Assembly: GCF_003940805.1 (NCBI RefSeq)
Contig: NZ_CP034328.1
Coordinates: 2,028,001-2,092,000, forward strand
DNA: 64,000 bases
Direction: 5' to 3'
Origin: Tabrizicola piscis
GTDB lineage: Bacteria > Pseudomonadota > Alphaproteobacteria > Rhodobacterales > Rhodobacteraceae
Of the stretch, positions 7,357 through 17,007 are shown piece by piece. Made by a program: the position numbers and the translations under genes. The first letter of the stretch is position 1. Each line of letters opens with the position of its first letter. Below the pieces are notes generated by a model. It was given only the letters and a program-made list of their open reading frames with translations. It had not been told where the DNA came from and did not search any database.

Positions 7357-10257
7357 TCAGCGTTCTTCCACCAGAATCTCGCGCTTGCCGACGTGGTTGG
7401 CGCGGGTGACGACACCCTGATCCTCCATCTGCTCCACCAGACGGGCGGCTTTGTTGTAGCCGATCCCCAGCTTGCGCTGGATGTAGGAGGTGGAGCATTT
7501 GCGGTCCTTCGCCACGATGGCGACGGCCTGATCGTAAAGCGTGTCATCGCCTTCGGAGTTCAGGCCAAGGACGGTGTCAATCTCGTTGTCACGCTCGTCA
7601 TCCACGCTTTCGACGACACCGGACATATAGACCGGCGGGCCGAAGGATTTGAGGTGGTTGACGATCTCCTCCACTTCCTCATCGCTGACGAAGGGGCCAT
7701 GGATACGGGTGATCTTGGCGCCGTTGCCCATGTAAAGCATGTCGCCCATGCCGAGGAGCTGTTCCGCCCCCTGTTCGCCAAGGATCGTGCGGCTGTCGAT
7801 CTTCGAGGTGACCTGAAAGCTGATCCGCGTCGGGAAGTTGGCCTTGATCGTACCGGTGATCACGTCAACGGACGGGCGCTGGGTGGCCATGATCAGGTGG
7901 ATACCGCTGGCGCGGGCCATCTGGGCAAGACGCTGGATGCAGGCTTCGATTTCCTTGCCGGCGACCATCATCAGGTCGGCCATCTCATCCACGATCACCA
8001 CGATGTAGGGCAGGGTGACGGGGGCGAATTCTTCCGTCTCGAAGATCGGGTCGCCGGTTTCTTCGTCAAACCCGGTCTGGATGGTGCGCTTGAACATCTC
8101 ATTCTTCGACAGCGCCTCACGCACGCGGCCGTTGTAGCCTTCGATGTTGCGGACGCCCATCTTGGACATCTTGCGATAGCGTTCCTCCATCTCTCCGACC
8201 ACCCATTTCAGGGCGACGACGGCCTTTTTCGGGTCGGTCACGACGGGGGAGAGGAGGTGCGGGATGCCGTCATAGACGGACAGTTCCAGCATCTTCGGGT
8301 CGATCATGATCAGGCGGCATTCTTCCGGCGTCAGCTTGTAAAGCAGTGACAGGATCATGGTGTTGATCGCGACGGATTTGCCGGAGCCGGTGGTACCCGC
8401 GATCAGAAGGTGGGGCATCTTGGCAAGGTTGGCCACGATGGGATCGCCGCCGATGTCCTTGCCAAGGGCAAGGGGCAGGCGCATCTGGCTGTCGCCAAAG
8501 TCGCGGGCGGAGATGATTTCGCGCAGGACCACTTTCTCACGCACGGCGTTGGGGAGTTCGATGCCGATCACGGTGCGGCCGGGCACGGTTGAAACGCGGG
8601 CGGACAGCGCCGACATGCTGCGGGCGATGTCATCGGCAAGGCCGATCACGCGGGAGGCTTTCAGGCCGGGGGCAGGTTCCAGCTCGTACATGGTGACGAC
8701 CGGGCCGGGGCGGACGGCGGTGATTTCGCCTTTGACGCCGTAATCGTCGAGGACGGATTCCAGCATGCGGGCGTTTTCCTCCAGCGCCTCATCCGACAGC
8801 TGGGTGCGCTGGATGGCGACGGGGGCAGAGAGCAGGCCAAGGGGCGGAAGTTCGTAGACCGGGGCGGTGTCGTCAAAGCGCAGGCCGGGCTGGGTTTCGG
8901 CCATCGCCTGCCGCGAGGGGGCGGGCTTCTTGGCCGCGTGCTGGACGACCGCGCGCCGGTCGGCCGGGGCGGCAAAGCGGCGCAGGGCGGGGTTTTCGTC
9001 TTCGACCACGGCGTCGTCGTCATCCCAGGCGGTGTCTTCGGCGAACATGTTCACCGGGGCGGTGGGGTCTTCATCCTCATCCACCTCGGGCTGCCAAACG
9101 GGGGCTGCCACGGGCGGCGTGGCAGGCAGCGGGCGGGTGTTGGCCATCAGGACGACAGGGCCACGCGGGCGCATGACGGGGGGTTCGATGCGGGCGGTCG
9201 GGGTGGTGGGCAGGGGGTCGGGCGCGCGCTGGACGCGGTTCCGGATGACGTCCGAGATGCGGGCCTTGATGCGGTCTTCGCTGGGCAGGCTGGCATCCCA
9301 GGCGGCGTCGGCAATCGGCTGGTCCACAAGTTCCGGCTGCGGATCGGTCGCGCGGCGCAGGCGGGACAGGAAGCTGGGCTTCTGGGGGGCCGGGGCGGCT
9401 TCGGGTACATGCGCGCGCGGGTCGGCGCGCAGGGCAGACGGCATGCTGCGCGACGGGGCGGCGCGCAGGGGTTCCGGCGTCATCCCATGGCTGGTGACAG
9501 GCGGCAGCGTGCGGTGGATGGCACCGCCGTCGCGCGCCACAAGCGGGGCGGCGGCGCGGTTGCGGGCGCGGTCTTGCAGCGTGCGGGCCCCCATGACAGC
9601 GCCGCGCGCGCCCGTCCCAAGACCTTGCGCCAGGGCCGAGTAGCCCATGATCGTGCCCAGAAGCAGAAAGCGGCGGATTGCCCTCAGTTCGGCCATGTCA
9701 AAGCCGGTGACGTAGAGCATCATCACCACAAGCCCGGCGAAGGTCAGAACCGACAGCAGTTTCAGCCCGAACCCTGCGCTGCCGGGAAGGACGCCGATCA
9801 GCGACCCAAGGACAGTGTCGCCGAACAACCCGCCCAGACCAAAGGTGTGGGTCCAGCTGTCACCCGGCACAAGTGTCGCGCAATGCACGGCGGCAAAGGC
9901 CACGGCGATCACGGCAAAGACCACCCGGCCCAAGGCACGCTCACCCCCCCGGTGCAGCATGAACCGCCCGCCCCACAGGGCGAAGATCACCGGGAAGGCC
10001 CAGGCGCCGCGGCCAATCAGGATGATCAGGGTCGAGGACACCGCCGCGCCGAAGCGGCCAAAGAAATTCCGGGCCGGTTCTTCCGTCGCGACCATCCAGC
10101 CGGGGTCTTCCGGCGAGTAGCTGCCCAGCATGAGCGCGAAGGCCAAGGCCACCAGCAACAGGGCCAGACCCAGAAGCTCACGCCCGCGGCGTTCGAGCAT
10201 TGCCTGCGTGCCTTGGTCCAGAAGTGGATCGCGCTGCCGAGCCTGAAAGGAAGCCAT
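7357..10257 (-). CDS. ftsK: DNA translocase FtsK
   Basis: About 966 aa. Four or more hydrophobic segments occupy roughly residues 30-200 (membrane anchor at the division septum), followed by a Pro/Ala-rich linker to about residue 470, then the RecA-like motor with Walker [11 protein letters not shown] and Walker [12 protein letters not shown]. The C-terminus is the winged-helix gamma domain ([23 protein letters not shown]) that reads KOPS/FtsK-orienting sites. The ATG at 10257 has GTGAGG upstream. It is downstream of the aminotransferase gene with a 7-base gap, the usual Rhodobacterales arrangement. It pumps chromosome dimers apart at dif with XerCD. Confidence 0.97.
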   Translation of the reverse strand: MASFQARQRDPLLDQGTQAMLERRGRELLGLALLLVALAFALMLGSYSPEDPGWMVATEEPARNFFGRFGAAVSSTLIILIGRGAWAFPVIFALWGGRFMLHRGGERALGRVVFAVIAVAFAAVHCATLVPGDSWTHTFGLGGLFGDTVLGSLIGVLPGSAGFGLKLLSVLTFAGLVVMMLYVTGFDMAELRAIRRFLLLGTIMGYSALAQGLGTGARGAVMGARTLQDRARNRAAAPLVARDGGAIHRTLPPVTSHGMTPEPLRAAPSRSMPSALRADPRAHVPEAAPAPQKPSFLSRLRRATDPQPELVDQPIADAAWDASLPSEDRIKARISDVIRNRVQRAPDPLPTTPTARIEPPVMRPRGPVVLMANTRPLPATPPVAAPVWQPEVDEDEDPTAPVNMFAEDTAWDDDDAVVEDENPALRRFAAPADRRAVVQHAAKKPAPSRQAMAETQPGLRFDDTAPVYELPPLGLLSAPVAIQRTQLSDEALEENARMLESVLDDYGVKGEITAVRPGPVVTMYELEPAPGLKASRVIGLADDIARSMSALSARVSTVPGRTVIGIELPNAVREKVVLREIISARDFGDSQMRLPLALGKDIGGDPIVANLAKMPHLLIAGTTGSGKSVAINTMILSLLYKLTPEECRLIMIDPKMLELSVYDGIPHLLSPVVTDPKKAVVALKWVVGEMEERYRKMSKMGVRNIEGYNGRVREALSKNEMFKRTIQTGFDEETGDPIFETEEFAPVTLPYIVVIVDEMADLMMVAGKEIEACIQRLAQMARASGIHLIMATQRPSVDVITGTIKANFPTRISFQVTSKIDSRTILGEQGAEQLLGMGDMLYMGNGAKITRIHGPFVSDEEVEEIVNHLKSFGPPVYMSGVVESVDDERDNEIDTVLGLNSEGDDTLYDQAVAIVAKDRKCSTSYIQRKLGIGYNKAARLVEQMEDQGVVTRANHVGKREILVEER

Positions 10258-10264
10258 GGTCACC

Positions 10265-11443
10265 TCACCCGTAAAGACAATCGCGAAGCTGGGTCAGCCC
10301 GCGCTGCGTTTCTTCTGCCGGGGCCACAAGGGCGACCCGGATATAGCCTGCGCCGGGGTTCTGGCCCCCGACATCGCGCGACAGGTAAGCGCCGGGCAGA
10401 ACCCGCACCCCCGTTTCGCGCCAAAGTTTCAGCGTGGCCACCTCGCCATCATCGACGGGCAGCCACAGGAAAAAGCCGCCCTCCGGGGTCTGATAGCCCT
10501 GCAGTCCCGCAAAGATCGTGTCAGCCTCATCGAACTTCTGCTGATAGAGCGCGCGCGATGTGGTGACGTGGCCCTCATCCTGCCAGCAGGCCTCGGCCAC
10601 CTTTTGCAACGGCAGGGGCAAGGGCGCCCCGGCAAAGGCGCGCAACTGGCGCAGGCGCAGCATGGATTGCGGGCCAGCGGCCACAAAGCCGGACCGGAGG
10701 CCGGGCAGGTTTGACCGTTTCGACAGCGAATGGAACACCACCGCACGTTCCGGATCGGCCCCCTGCCCCGCCGCAACCTGCAACAGGCCGGGAGGCGGGG
10801 AGGTGCGCCAGATCTCGGAATAGCATTCATCGGCAAGAACGGTGAAATCATGCCGTTCCGCCAAGGCCAGCAGATCGGCGAGGTAGTCTTTCGACGCTAC
10901 CGCCCCTTGCGGGTTGGCGGGTGAGCAGATGTAGGCAAGCGCCACGCGGTCCAGCACATCCTTGGGCAGGCTGCCATAGTCCGGCAGGTGGCCAGTCGCG
11001 GCGGTGGCGGGGACGTAGACGGGTTCAGCCCCCACGGCCAAGGCGGCCACGGCATAGACCTGATAGAACGGGTTCGGCATCAGGATGACGGGCTTTTTGC
11101 CGTTCTTCATCTCGGGGCAGAGCGCGATGGCGGCGTTGAAAAGGCCTTCACGCGTGCCGTTCAGGACCATCAGGCGGTCTTCGGTCACCGTCACGCCATA
11201 GCGGCGGGCGATCCAGCCGGAGATGGCTGCCAGAAGATCAGGCGTGCCGTCATTGGGCGGGTAGATACCGAAACCCGCAAGGTTGGCTGCAAGGATCGGG
11301 CCGACGAAATCAGGCATGGCATGGCGCGGCTCGCCGATGGTCATGGCGATGAGATCGCCGCCGGGGGCGTGCGCGTCGAGAAGTTTCCGCAGGCGCGGAA
11401 ACGCATATTCTGGCAGGTTCGAAAACCGCTCAGGAAAAGCCAT
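10265..11443 (-). CDS. Class I/II PLP aminotransferase (DapC-like)
   Basis: 392 aa fold-type I aminotransferase. Conserved residues: NGTREGLFN (95-103), SPANPQG (174-180), DECYSEIW (205-212) and the PLP-binding lysine K242 in [14 protein letters not shown]. Homologues placed directly upstream of ftsK in Rhodobacterales are usually named N-succinyldiaminopimelate aminotransferase (DapC) or a generic aminotransferase. DapC would serve lysine/peptidoglycan precursor synthesis, but the exact donor and acceptor are inferred only. Start 11443 follows a GAGGCAG site. Operon with ftsK. Confidence 0.88.
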   Translation of the reverse strand: MAFPERFSNLPEYAFPRLRKLLDAHAPGGDLIAMTIGEPRHAMPDFVGPILAANLAGFGIYPPNDGTPDLLAAISGWIARRYGVTVTEDRLMVLNGTREGLFNAAIALCPEMKNGKKPVILMPNPFYQVYAVAALAVGAEPVYVPATAATGHLPDYGSLPKDVLDRVALAYICSPANPQGAVASKDYLADLLALAERHDFTVLADECYSEIWRTSPPPGLLQVAAGQGADPERAVVFHSLSKRSNLPGLRSGFVAAGPQSMLRLRQLRAFAGAPLPLPLQKVAEACWQDEGHVTTSRALYQQKFDEADTIFAGLQGYQTPEGGFFLWLPVDDGEVATLKLWRETGVRVLPGAYLSRDVGGQNPGAGYIRVALVAPAEETQRGLTQLRDCLYG

Positions 11444-11577
11444 TGCTGCCTCAAGGTCGGGGTCTATGTGCCCCATTTGGGGGGACGATAGCCGGGTGCT
11501 GCGCGCAGGTCCAGAAAAACCAGCCGGGTTAGGGGGTTGGCGGGCAAGGCTGTGGCTTTTTGGCAGAGGTGGAATCA

Positions 11578-11600
11578 GTCGGGCTGAAGCCCGACCTACC
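11578..11600. repeat. REP-like palindrome, copy 1 (GTAGGTCGGGC type)
   Basis: The palindrome GTCGGGCTGAAGCCCGAC (11578-11595) is followed by CTACC. On the minus strand it reads GGTAGGTCGGGC, and its TAG is the stop codon of the amidase gene. A second member with the same GTAGGTCGGG head and a G/C variant stem is at 14247-14269. It can fold as a hairpin immediately behind the amidase stop, so it may also help terminate transcription. Confidence 0.6.
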
Positions 11601-12927
11601 GCAGTGCGCGTTCGGCGGCTGCACCCAGACGAAGCAGGCGCGCCTCGGCGTTCGGCGGGGCCATCAGGCTGATCCCGCAGGACGGTTGCGACGTGGGCAG
11701 GGTCAGCGCGCACAGGCCCAGCATGTTGCCAATTCTGGTATTGCGCAGGGCCAGCAGATTTTCCGTCACATAATAGGCATCATCGGTCATCAGCCGGTTG
11801 GCATCAGGCGGCAGGATGGGCGAGGTGGGAAGCAGGACGGCATCATAGGCGGCTGTGCGGTCGGCCCAGATCGCGCGGATGTCGCGCACGCGACGCCAGG
11901 CGGCGACGTAATCGGTCGCGGAGAAGCTGGCGCCAGAACGGAAGCGTTCCAGAATGCGGGAAAACATCTTTTCCGGTGCCTTTTCAATGGTTTCACGCCA
12001 AATTCCATAGGCTTCGGCGGTGAAGATGATGGCGGCAAGACTCAAGGCCTCGGCCACCTCAGGGGCAGCGATCCGGTCAATCTGCGCCCCGGCGCGGGCA
12101 AGGCGGGCTATGGCGTCGTCAAACCCCTTGGCCGGACGGTCGCGGATATCGTCAAGCGCCACGGTTTCCAGCACGGCAAGGCGCTTTCCGGTCAGGTCGG
12201 TCCCGGACAGATCGGCGACGCGGGCGCCTTGCAGCGCGGCAAGCAGGTGGGCGCAGTCTTCCACCGAATGGGCCAGCGGGCCGACAGTGTCGAGCGTCTC
12301 GCACAGCGGGACGATGCCGGTCAGGGGCAGGCAGCCGGCGGTCGTCTTGAGGCCGACAAGATCATTCCAGGCGGCAGGGATCCGGACGGAGCCGCCGGTG
12401 TCAGACCCGATGGCGGCGGGGGCCAGACCAAAGGCGACCGAGGCGGCAGCGCCGGAGGACGAGCCCCCCGGCACGGCGCGGTCGTCGTTCAGGCAGGGGG
12501 GTGTGGCGGTGACGGGGTTCAGGCCAAGGCCGGAGAAGGCCAGTTCCGACATATGGGTCTTGCCAAGGCAGACAAGGCCCTGAAGCGTTGCGGTTTCCAG
12601 CACGGCGGCGTCCCGGGTGGGGGTGCGGTGCTTAAGGAGCGCCGAGCCCGCCTCGGTCGGTATTCCTGCGGTGTCGAACAGGTCCTTCCAGCTGATCGGA
12701 ACCCCGTCCAGCAGGCCCTTGCGGAGGCCAGCCTTGGCGCGGCCGGCGGCGGCCATCGCCTCGCCCCGCGCGCGGTCGGCGGTGGTGCGGGCGTAGATGC
12801 GGGGGGCATGGGTGTGGGTGTCGATGACGTCAAGGAACGCCTCGGCCAGTTCGACCGGGTGGATGCGGCCTGTGCCGATCTCTCGCCCCAGTTCAGTGGC
12901 GGTCATGTTTGCCCAAGTGCCGATCAT
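11596..12927 (-). CDS. Amidase (amidase-signature family, GatA-like)
   Basis: 443 aa hydrolase of the amidase-signature family. The Ser-cisSer-Lys triad is visible: K81 in ISWKDLFDTAG, the cis-Ser region GGSSSGAA (154-161), and the nucleophile S180 in GSDTGGSVRIPA. It hydrolyses a carboxamide; gatA itself usually sits beside gatB/gatC, which are absent, so this is probably a catabolic amidase rather than the Glu-tRNA amidotransferase. Start 12927 follows GGGGGAT. It is divergent from the UbiH-type gene and ends inside a REP-like element. Confidence 0.87.
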   Translation of the reverse strand: MIGTWANMTATELGREIGTGRIHPVELAEAFLDVIDTHTHAPRIYARTTADRARGEAMAAAGRAKAGLRKGLLDGVPISWKDLFDTAGIPTEAGSALLKHRTPTRDAAVLETATLQGLVCLGKTHMSELAFSGLGLNPVTATPPCLNDDRAVPGGSSSGAAASVAFGLAPAAIGSDTGGSVRIPAAWNDLVGLKTTAGCLPLTGIVPLCETLDTVGPLAHSVEDCAHLLAALQGARVADLSGTDLTGKRLAVLETVALDDIRDRPAKGFDDAIARLARAGAQIDRIAAPEVAEALSLAAIIFTAEAYGIWRETIEKAPEKMFSRILERFRSGASFSATDYVAAWRRVRDIRAIWADRTAAYDAVLLPTSPILPPDANRLMTDDAYYVTENLLALRNTRIGNMLGLCALTLPTSQPSCGISLMAPPNAEARLLRLGAAAERALR

Positions 12928-13004
12928 GTTTATCCCCCGTTTGTGGTGACGGTAGCGGCTTGCGGACGCATGGACAATCCGCCAGCGCAAGGTATGTCTG
13001 GGGC

Positions 13005-14234
13005 ATGACATGGGACACCGATATCGTGATTGCGGGTGGAGGGCTGAACGGCCCGGCCCTGGCCTTGGCGCTGGCACAAGGGGGGTTTCGGGTGACGGTG
13101 GTCGACACCCGCCCGGCGCCGGATCGGGCAGAGGCGGGGTTTGACGGGCGGGCCTATGCGCTGGCGATTGCGTCGACGCGCCTGTTGACGGCGATTGGGG
13201 TCTGGGGGGCGGTGGCGGACAAGGCGCAACCGATCCTTGAGATCAAGGCCAGCGATGGCCGCGCCGGTGAAGGGGCTGCGCCCTTCTTCCTGCACTTCGA
13301 CCATGCCGAAATAGAGGATGGCCCGATGGGGCATCTGCTGGAGGACCGGTTCCTCTATGCGGCTTTCCTGCAGGCCATGCAGGCCGCACCCGGCGTGACG
13401 CTGCTTTCGGGTGAGACGGTGGTCGCGCAAGAGGTCTCCCCAACCGGGGTTTCGGTGACGCTGGCCAGTGGCAAGGTGCTGACGGCGGGGCTGCTCGTCG
13501 GCTGTGACGGGCGCGGGTCGGGTGTTGCCTCCCGGGCCGGGATCAAGCGGGTGGGCTGGGGCTATGGCCAGACGGCGCTGGTCACGGCGATTGCGCATGA
13601 GCGGGACCATGGCGGCGTGGCGCAGCAGTTCTTCATGCCCTCGGGGCCTTTGGCGATTCTGCCGCTGAAGGGCGGGCATCATTCCAGCATCGTATGGAGC
13701 GAGGATGCTGAGACGGCCGCCGCCATTCAGGCGCTGCCGGATGACCAGTATCTTGAGGCGCTGCGACCGCGGTTCGGTGACTTTCTGGGCGAGATTTCCT
13801 TGGCAGGGGCGCGGTTTACCTATCCGCTTAGCCTGTCGCTGGCGGAACGTTTTGTTGCCCCGCGCGTGGCGCTGGTGGGCGATGCGGCGCATGGGGTGCA
13901 TCCGATTGCCGGGCAAGGCCTGAACCTTGGCCTGCGCGATGTCGCGGCCTTGGCCGAAGTCCTGATTCTGGCCCGGCGGCGCGGGGAAGAGCCGGGGTCG
14001 CCCGTGGCGCTGGAGGAATACCAGCGCTGGCGGCGGTTCGATGCCACGGCGCTGGCGCTCGGGATGGATACGGTGAACCGGATCTTTTCCACCGACAACC
14101 CGATCCTGCGGCTGGGCCGCGATCTGGGGATGGGGATCGTGGGTGCGATGCCCGGCCTTCGGCGCGGGTTCATCCGTCAGGCGGCGGGCCTGACGGGGGA
14201 ATTGCCAAAGCTTTTGACCGGGCGGCCGATCTGA
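13005..14234 (+). CDS. ubiH: UbiH/UbiF/Coq6-family ubiquinone biosynthesis hydroxylase
   Basis: 409 aa FAD monooxygenase. N-terminal dinucleotide fold VIAGGGLNGPALALALA, the DG motif LLVGCDGRGSG near the middle, and the C-terminal FAD/ribityl motif ALVGDAAHGVHPIAGQG with NLGLRD are all intact. Members hydroxylate the polyprenylated ring during ubiquinone synthesis. Which ring carbon this one modifies cannot be told; alphaproteobacteria often have one or two broad-specificity members (UbiH, UbiL), so the symbol is indicative. Start ATG 13005 gives the standard N-terminus. Confidence 0.9.
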   Translation: MTWDTDIVIAGGGLNGPALALALAQGGFRVTVVDTRPAPDRAEAGFDGRAYALAIASTRLLTAIGVWGAVADKAQPILEIKASDGRAGEGAAPFFLHFDHAEIEDGPMGHLLEDRFLYAAFLQAMQAAPGVTLLSGETVVAQEVSPTGVSVTLASGKVLTAGLLVGCDGRGSGVASRAGIKRVGWGYGQTALVTAIAHERDHGGVAQQFFMPSGPLAILPLKGGHHSSIVWSEDAETAAAIQALPDDQYLEALRPRFGDFLGEISLAGARFTYPLSLSLAERFVAPRVALVGDAAHGVHPIAGQGLNLGLRDVAALAEVLILARRRGEEPGSPVALEEYQRWRRFDATALALGMDTVNRIFSTDNPILRLGRDLGMGIVGAMPGLRRGFIRQAAGLTGELPKLLTGRPI

Positions 14235-14246
14235 GCGGGTGAGTGG

Positions 14247-14269
14247 GTCGGGGCAGGCCCCGACCTACG
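14247..14269. repeat. REP-like palindrome, copy 2, between convergent genes
   Basis: Inverted repeat GTCGGGGC-AG-GCCCCGAC (14247-14264) followed by CTACG. It has the same layout as the element at 11578 but with G/C-shifted stem bases that keep pairing. It lies between the ends of the UbiH-type gene and znuA, where a bidirectional terminator would be expected. Confidence 0.6.
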
Positions 14270-14270
14270 G

Positions 14271-15293
14271 TTATGACCCAAGTGCTGCGGTCAGTTGCTT
14301 GAGGTTGTGGCGCATCATCGCCAGATAGGTCGGCCCTTCGCCTTCGGGGCCCGAGAGCGCGTCGGAGAACAGGGTGCCGCCGATCTTGGCGCCGGTTTCG
14401 TTGGCGATCTGGTCCAGAAGGCGCGGGTCGGCGATGTTTTCGACGAAGACGGCGTTGATGCCAGCCTCACGGATCTGGGTGATCAGGCCGGCGACGTCGC
14501 GGGCCGATGCCTCCGCCTCGGTCGACACACCTTGCGGCGAGACGAAGGTCAGGCCGTAGGCGGCGGCGAAGTAGCCAAAGCTGTCATGCGAGGTGACGAT
14601 CGTGCGGCGGTCTGCGGGCAGGGCGGCGACGGCGGCGACAATCTCGGCATCCAGCGCGGACAGCTGTTCCAGATAGGCGGTCGCGTTGGCCTGATAGACG
14701 GCAGCGCCTTCCGGGTCAGCGGCAGACAGGCCCTTGGCGATGTTTTCGACATAGATCGCGACGTTGGTCACGCTTTGCCAGGCGTGCGGGTCTTCGGCAC
14801 CGTGGTCATGGGCGTGGTCGTGGTCGTGATCGTCATGGGCATCCGCCTTGGCGGTTTCGTGAGCGTGGTCATCGTGATCGGCGTGGTCATCATGGGCCTC
14901 GTGATCTTCATGATCGTCGTGGCCCTCTTCCACGGCCGCCTCGGCAAAGGCCAGCGGCGTTATGCCGTCAGTCGCAGTGACGATGGTGGCACTGGTGCCG
15001 GAGGCTTCGACCAGACGGTCCATCCAGCCTTCGAAGCCAAGGCCATTGGCCACGATCACCGCCGCATCGGCCACGCCCTGCGCATCGGCGGGCGACGGCT
15101 GGTAGACATGCGCATCACCATCCGGGCCGACAAGGGTGACCAGCTCTACCCGGTCGCCACCGACCTGGGCGACAAGGTCCCCAAGGATGGAGAAGGTGGC
15201 GACAACCTTCAGGCGGTCTTGCGCCAAGGCGGGGCTGGCAAAGGCAAGGGTGGCAGCGGCGGCCGAGGCGAGGAGGAGGCGGCGTGTCAGCAT
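14271..15293 (-). CDS. znuA: Zinc ABC transporter substrate-binding protein
   Basis: 340 aa periplasmic binding protein of cluster A-I (metal). Signal peptide 1-24, then VVATFSILGDLV. Expected metal ligands: H62 in GDAHVYQPSP, H170 in DPHAWQS, a His in VTSHDSFGYFAAAYGL, and a late Glu/Asp in VFVENIADPR. Residues about 125-164 form a loop very rich in His and Asp (runs such as HDDHDHDHAHDHG), the hallmark of zinc rather than manganese binding proteins. Last gene of the zur-znuCBA operon. An AztC-like identity is an alternative, but no aztD is present. Confidence 0.92.
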   Translation of the reverse strand: MLTRRLLLASAAAATLAFASPALAQDRLKVVATFSILGDLVAQVGGDRVELVTLVGPDGDAHVYQPSPADAQGVADAAVIVANGLGFEGWMDRLVEASGTSATIVTATDGITPLAFAEAAVEEGHDDHEDHEAHDDHADHDDHAHETAKADAHDDHDHDHAHDHGAEDPHAWQSVTNVAIYVENIAKGLSAADPEGAAVYQANATAYLEQLSALDAEIVAAVAALPADRRTIVTSHDSFGYFAAAYGLTFVSPQGVSTEAEASARDVAGLITQIREAGINAVFVENIADPRLLDQIANETGAKIGGTLFSDALSGPEGEGPTYLAMMRHNLKQLTAALGS

Positions 15294-15305
15294 GGTCTGA
15301 ACCTT

Positions 15306-16169
15306 TCAGGCGTCAAGATGCGGGCGCGGGAAGGCGCGGGTGTAAAGGCTGCCGACCGGACCAAAGCCCAGCGACAGAAGGTACAGGCAACCGGCAGAGA
15401 GGATGATCGCGGGGCCCGAGGGCAGGCCTGCGTGGTAGGACATCAGAAGCCCGATGACCGAGGCGATGCTGGCCGACAGGGCGGCGACAACCAGCATCCC
15501 GCTGATGCTGTTGGCCCAGAACCGCGCGGTGGCGGCGGGCAGGATCATGATGCCGACAGCCATCAACGTGCCCAGCGCCTGAAACCCGGCAACAAGGTTG
15601 AGGACCACAAGGGCGAGGAAGATGAAGTGGACAGGCCCGCTCCACCGGCTGACCGAGGCGAGGAAACGCGGGTCGGCGCATTCCATGACCAGCGGGCGGA
15701 AGATCAGGGCAAGGGTGGCAAGGGTGACGGTGGTGATGGCACAGAGCAGGATCAACGCAGCGTCATTCAGCGCAAGGACGGTGCCGAACAGGACATGCAT
15801 CAGATCAACGTTGGAGCCTTTCAGCGATACCAGAAGCACGCCCAGCGCCAGCGAGATCAGGTAGAAGGCGGCCAGCGAGGCGTCTTCGCGCAGCGCCGTC
15901 ACCCGGGCAACTGCCCCGGTGAGGAGCGCAACCGCCAACCCGGCAACAACGCCGCCGATGGTCATTGCGCCAAGGTTCAGCCCGGCGACCAGATAGCCGA
16001 CGGCAGCCCCCGGCAGGATGGCATGGGCCATGGCATCGCCCGTCAGGCTCATCCGGCGCAGCATCAGAAAGACGCCCACGGGGGTCGCGCCCAGCGAAAT
16101 GGCAAGGCAGCCGAGAAGGGCGCGTTGCATGAAGGCGAAGTCGGCGAAGGGGTCGATCAGCCAGCTCAT
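15306..16169 (-). CDS. znuB: Zinc ABC transporter permease
   Basis: 287 aa ABC-3 type inner-membrane permease with about eight hydrophobic segments. The family block LRRMSLTGDAMAHAILPGAA near residues 38-57 and the GTLMAVGIMILPAATARF segment near 200-220 are typical. Its ATG overlaps the stop codon of the ATPase gene (ATGA), so the two are translationally coupled, and znuA follows after 12 bases. Confidence 0.93.
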   Translation of the reverse strand: MSWLIDPFADFAFMQRALLGCLAISLGATPVGVFLMLRRMSLTGDAMAHAILPGAAVGYLVAGLNLGAMTIGGVVAGLAVALLTGAVARVTALREDASLAAFYLISLALGVLLVSLKGSNVDLMHVLFGTVLALNDAALILLCAITTVTLATLALIFRPLVMECADPRFLASVSRWSGPVHFIFLALVVLNLVAGFQALGTLMAVGIMILPAATARFWANSISGMLVVAALSASIASVIGLLMSYHAGLPSGPAIILSAGCLYLLSLGFGPVGSLYTRAFPRPHLDA

Positions 16170-16903
16170 GCCGCGCCAAGCTCAACCCGGTCGCAGACGG
16201 GGGCGGATTCGACGAAGGCTTCGGAGTTTTGCCGCGCGCGGAACAGGTTTTCGGCGGTCAGGACCTGGGCGGTCGGACCGTGCGCCACCTTTTCCCGCGC
16301 CAGAAGCAGCGTATCGGGGAAGTGGTTGCGGACTGCCTCAAGATCATGGAGCACGGCGAGGACAGTGCGGCCTTCGCCGTGCCAGCGCTTGACGACCTGC
16401 AGAAGTTCCCCCGCCGTGCGGGTATCCAGCGCGGTGAAGGGTTCGTCCAGCAGGATCAGGTCGGCGTCCTGCAGTAGCAGCCGCGCGAACATCACGCGCT
16501 GCATCTGGCCGCCGGACAGGGCGGCAATCGGGCGGCGGTCAAAGCCGGTCAGACCGACAGCGGCCAGTGCATCGGCGACTTTGGCGGCGGCTGAACCGGA
16601 GATGCGGCCAAAGGCCCCGGCGCTGTGCCACAGGCCCATGGCGACAAAGGCCCCGACGGAAACGGGAAAGCTGCGGTCCACCTCGGACAGTTGCGGCAGA
16701 TAGGCAAGGCGGCGGGCGGTGCGGTCGATCCGGCCTTCCAAAGGCGCAATCTCGCCGATCAGACCTTTGAGCAGGGTGGATTTCCCGGCACCATTGGGGC
16801 CGACCACGGCCGTCAGGCTGCCGGGGAGGAGGTCAAGGTTCAGGTGATGCACCGCGGGGTGGCGGTCATAGCCCAAGGTCAGGTCGCGGAGTTTCAGTGC
16901 CAT
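16166..16903 (-). CDS. znuC: Zinc ABC transporter ATP-binding protein
   Basis: 245 aa ABC ATPase: Walker A GPNGAGKST, signature LSGGQMQRV, Walker B LILLDEPFTALD and the switch His in VLHDL. It powers the ZnuAB importer from the cytoplasmic side. Start 16903 is preferred because it gives the standard N-terminus MALKLRDLTLGYD and lies 2 bases after the stop of the upstream 33-codon reading frame; the frame remains open further upstream only because it runs through the small gene and zur in another phase. Confidence 0.93.
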   Translation of the reverse strand: MALKLRDLTLGYDRHPAVHHLNLDLLPGSLTAVVGPNGAGKSTLLKGLIGEIAPLEGRIDRTARRLAYLPQLSEVDRSFPVSVGAFVAMGLWHSAGAFGRISGSAAAKVADALAAVGLTGFDRRPIAALSGGQMQRVMFARLLLQDADLILLDEPFTALDTRTAGELLQVVKRWHGEGRTVLAVLHDLEAVRNHFPDTLLLAREKVAHGPTAQVLTAENLFRARQNSEAFVESAPVCDRVELGAA

Positions 16904-16905
16904 GG

Positions 16906-17007
16906 TCAGCCTACCACCAGCCAGAGGCCAAACCAGAGAAGCGAGGAAAGGCCCAAGGCCAGCGCAAGGCGGCCAAAGATGCCCGAAAGAAGCAGGTCGC
17001 GGTTCAT
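16906..17007 (-). CDS. 33-aa hydrophobic membrane peptide in the zinc operon
   Basis: Short reading frame of 34 codons including the stop. The product has a charged start (MNRDLLL) followed by one hydrophobic helix of about 23 residues (GRLALALGLSSLLWFGLWL and then VVG). Its ATG overlaps the zur stop codon as ATGA (17004-17007), and its TGA stops two bases before the znuC ATG, so it fits exactly between two genes with canonical coupling on both sides. Such positioning is strong evidence that it is translated. I do not recognise a family; a small regulatory subunit or inner-membrane partner of the ZnuBC transporter is an inference. Confidence 0.65.
   Translation of the reverse strand: MNRDLLLSGIFGRLALALGLSSLLWFGLWLVVG

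Noticed and set aside
11596..12927. GatA subunit of Glu-tRNA amidotransferase
   Set aside because: No gatB or gatC gene is near, and the protein is somewhat short for GatA; a general amidase is safer.
14295..16703. Plus-strand open frame of about 800 codons across the zinc operon
   Set aside because: It is the antisense of znuA, znuB and znuC; composition is low-complexity (Gly/Arg/His/Asp rich) and no family motif is visible, while the minus strand holds clear genes with coupled starts.
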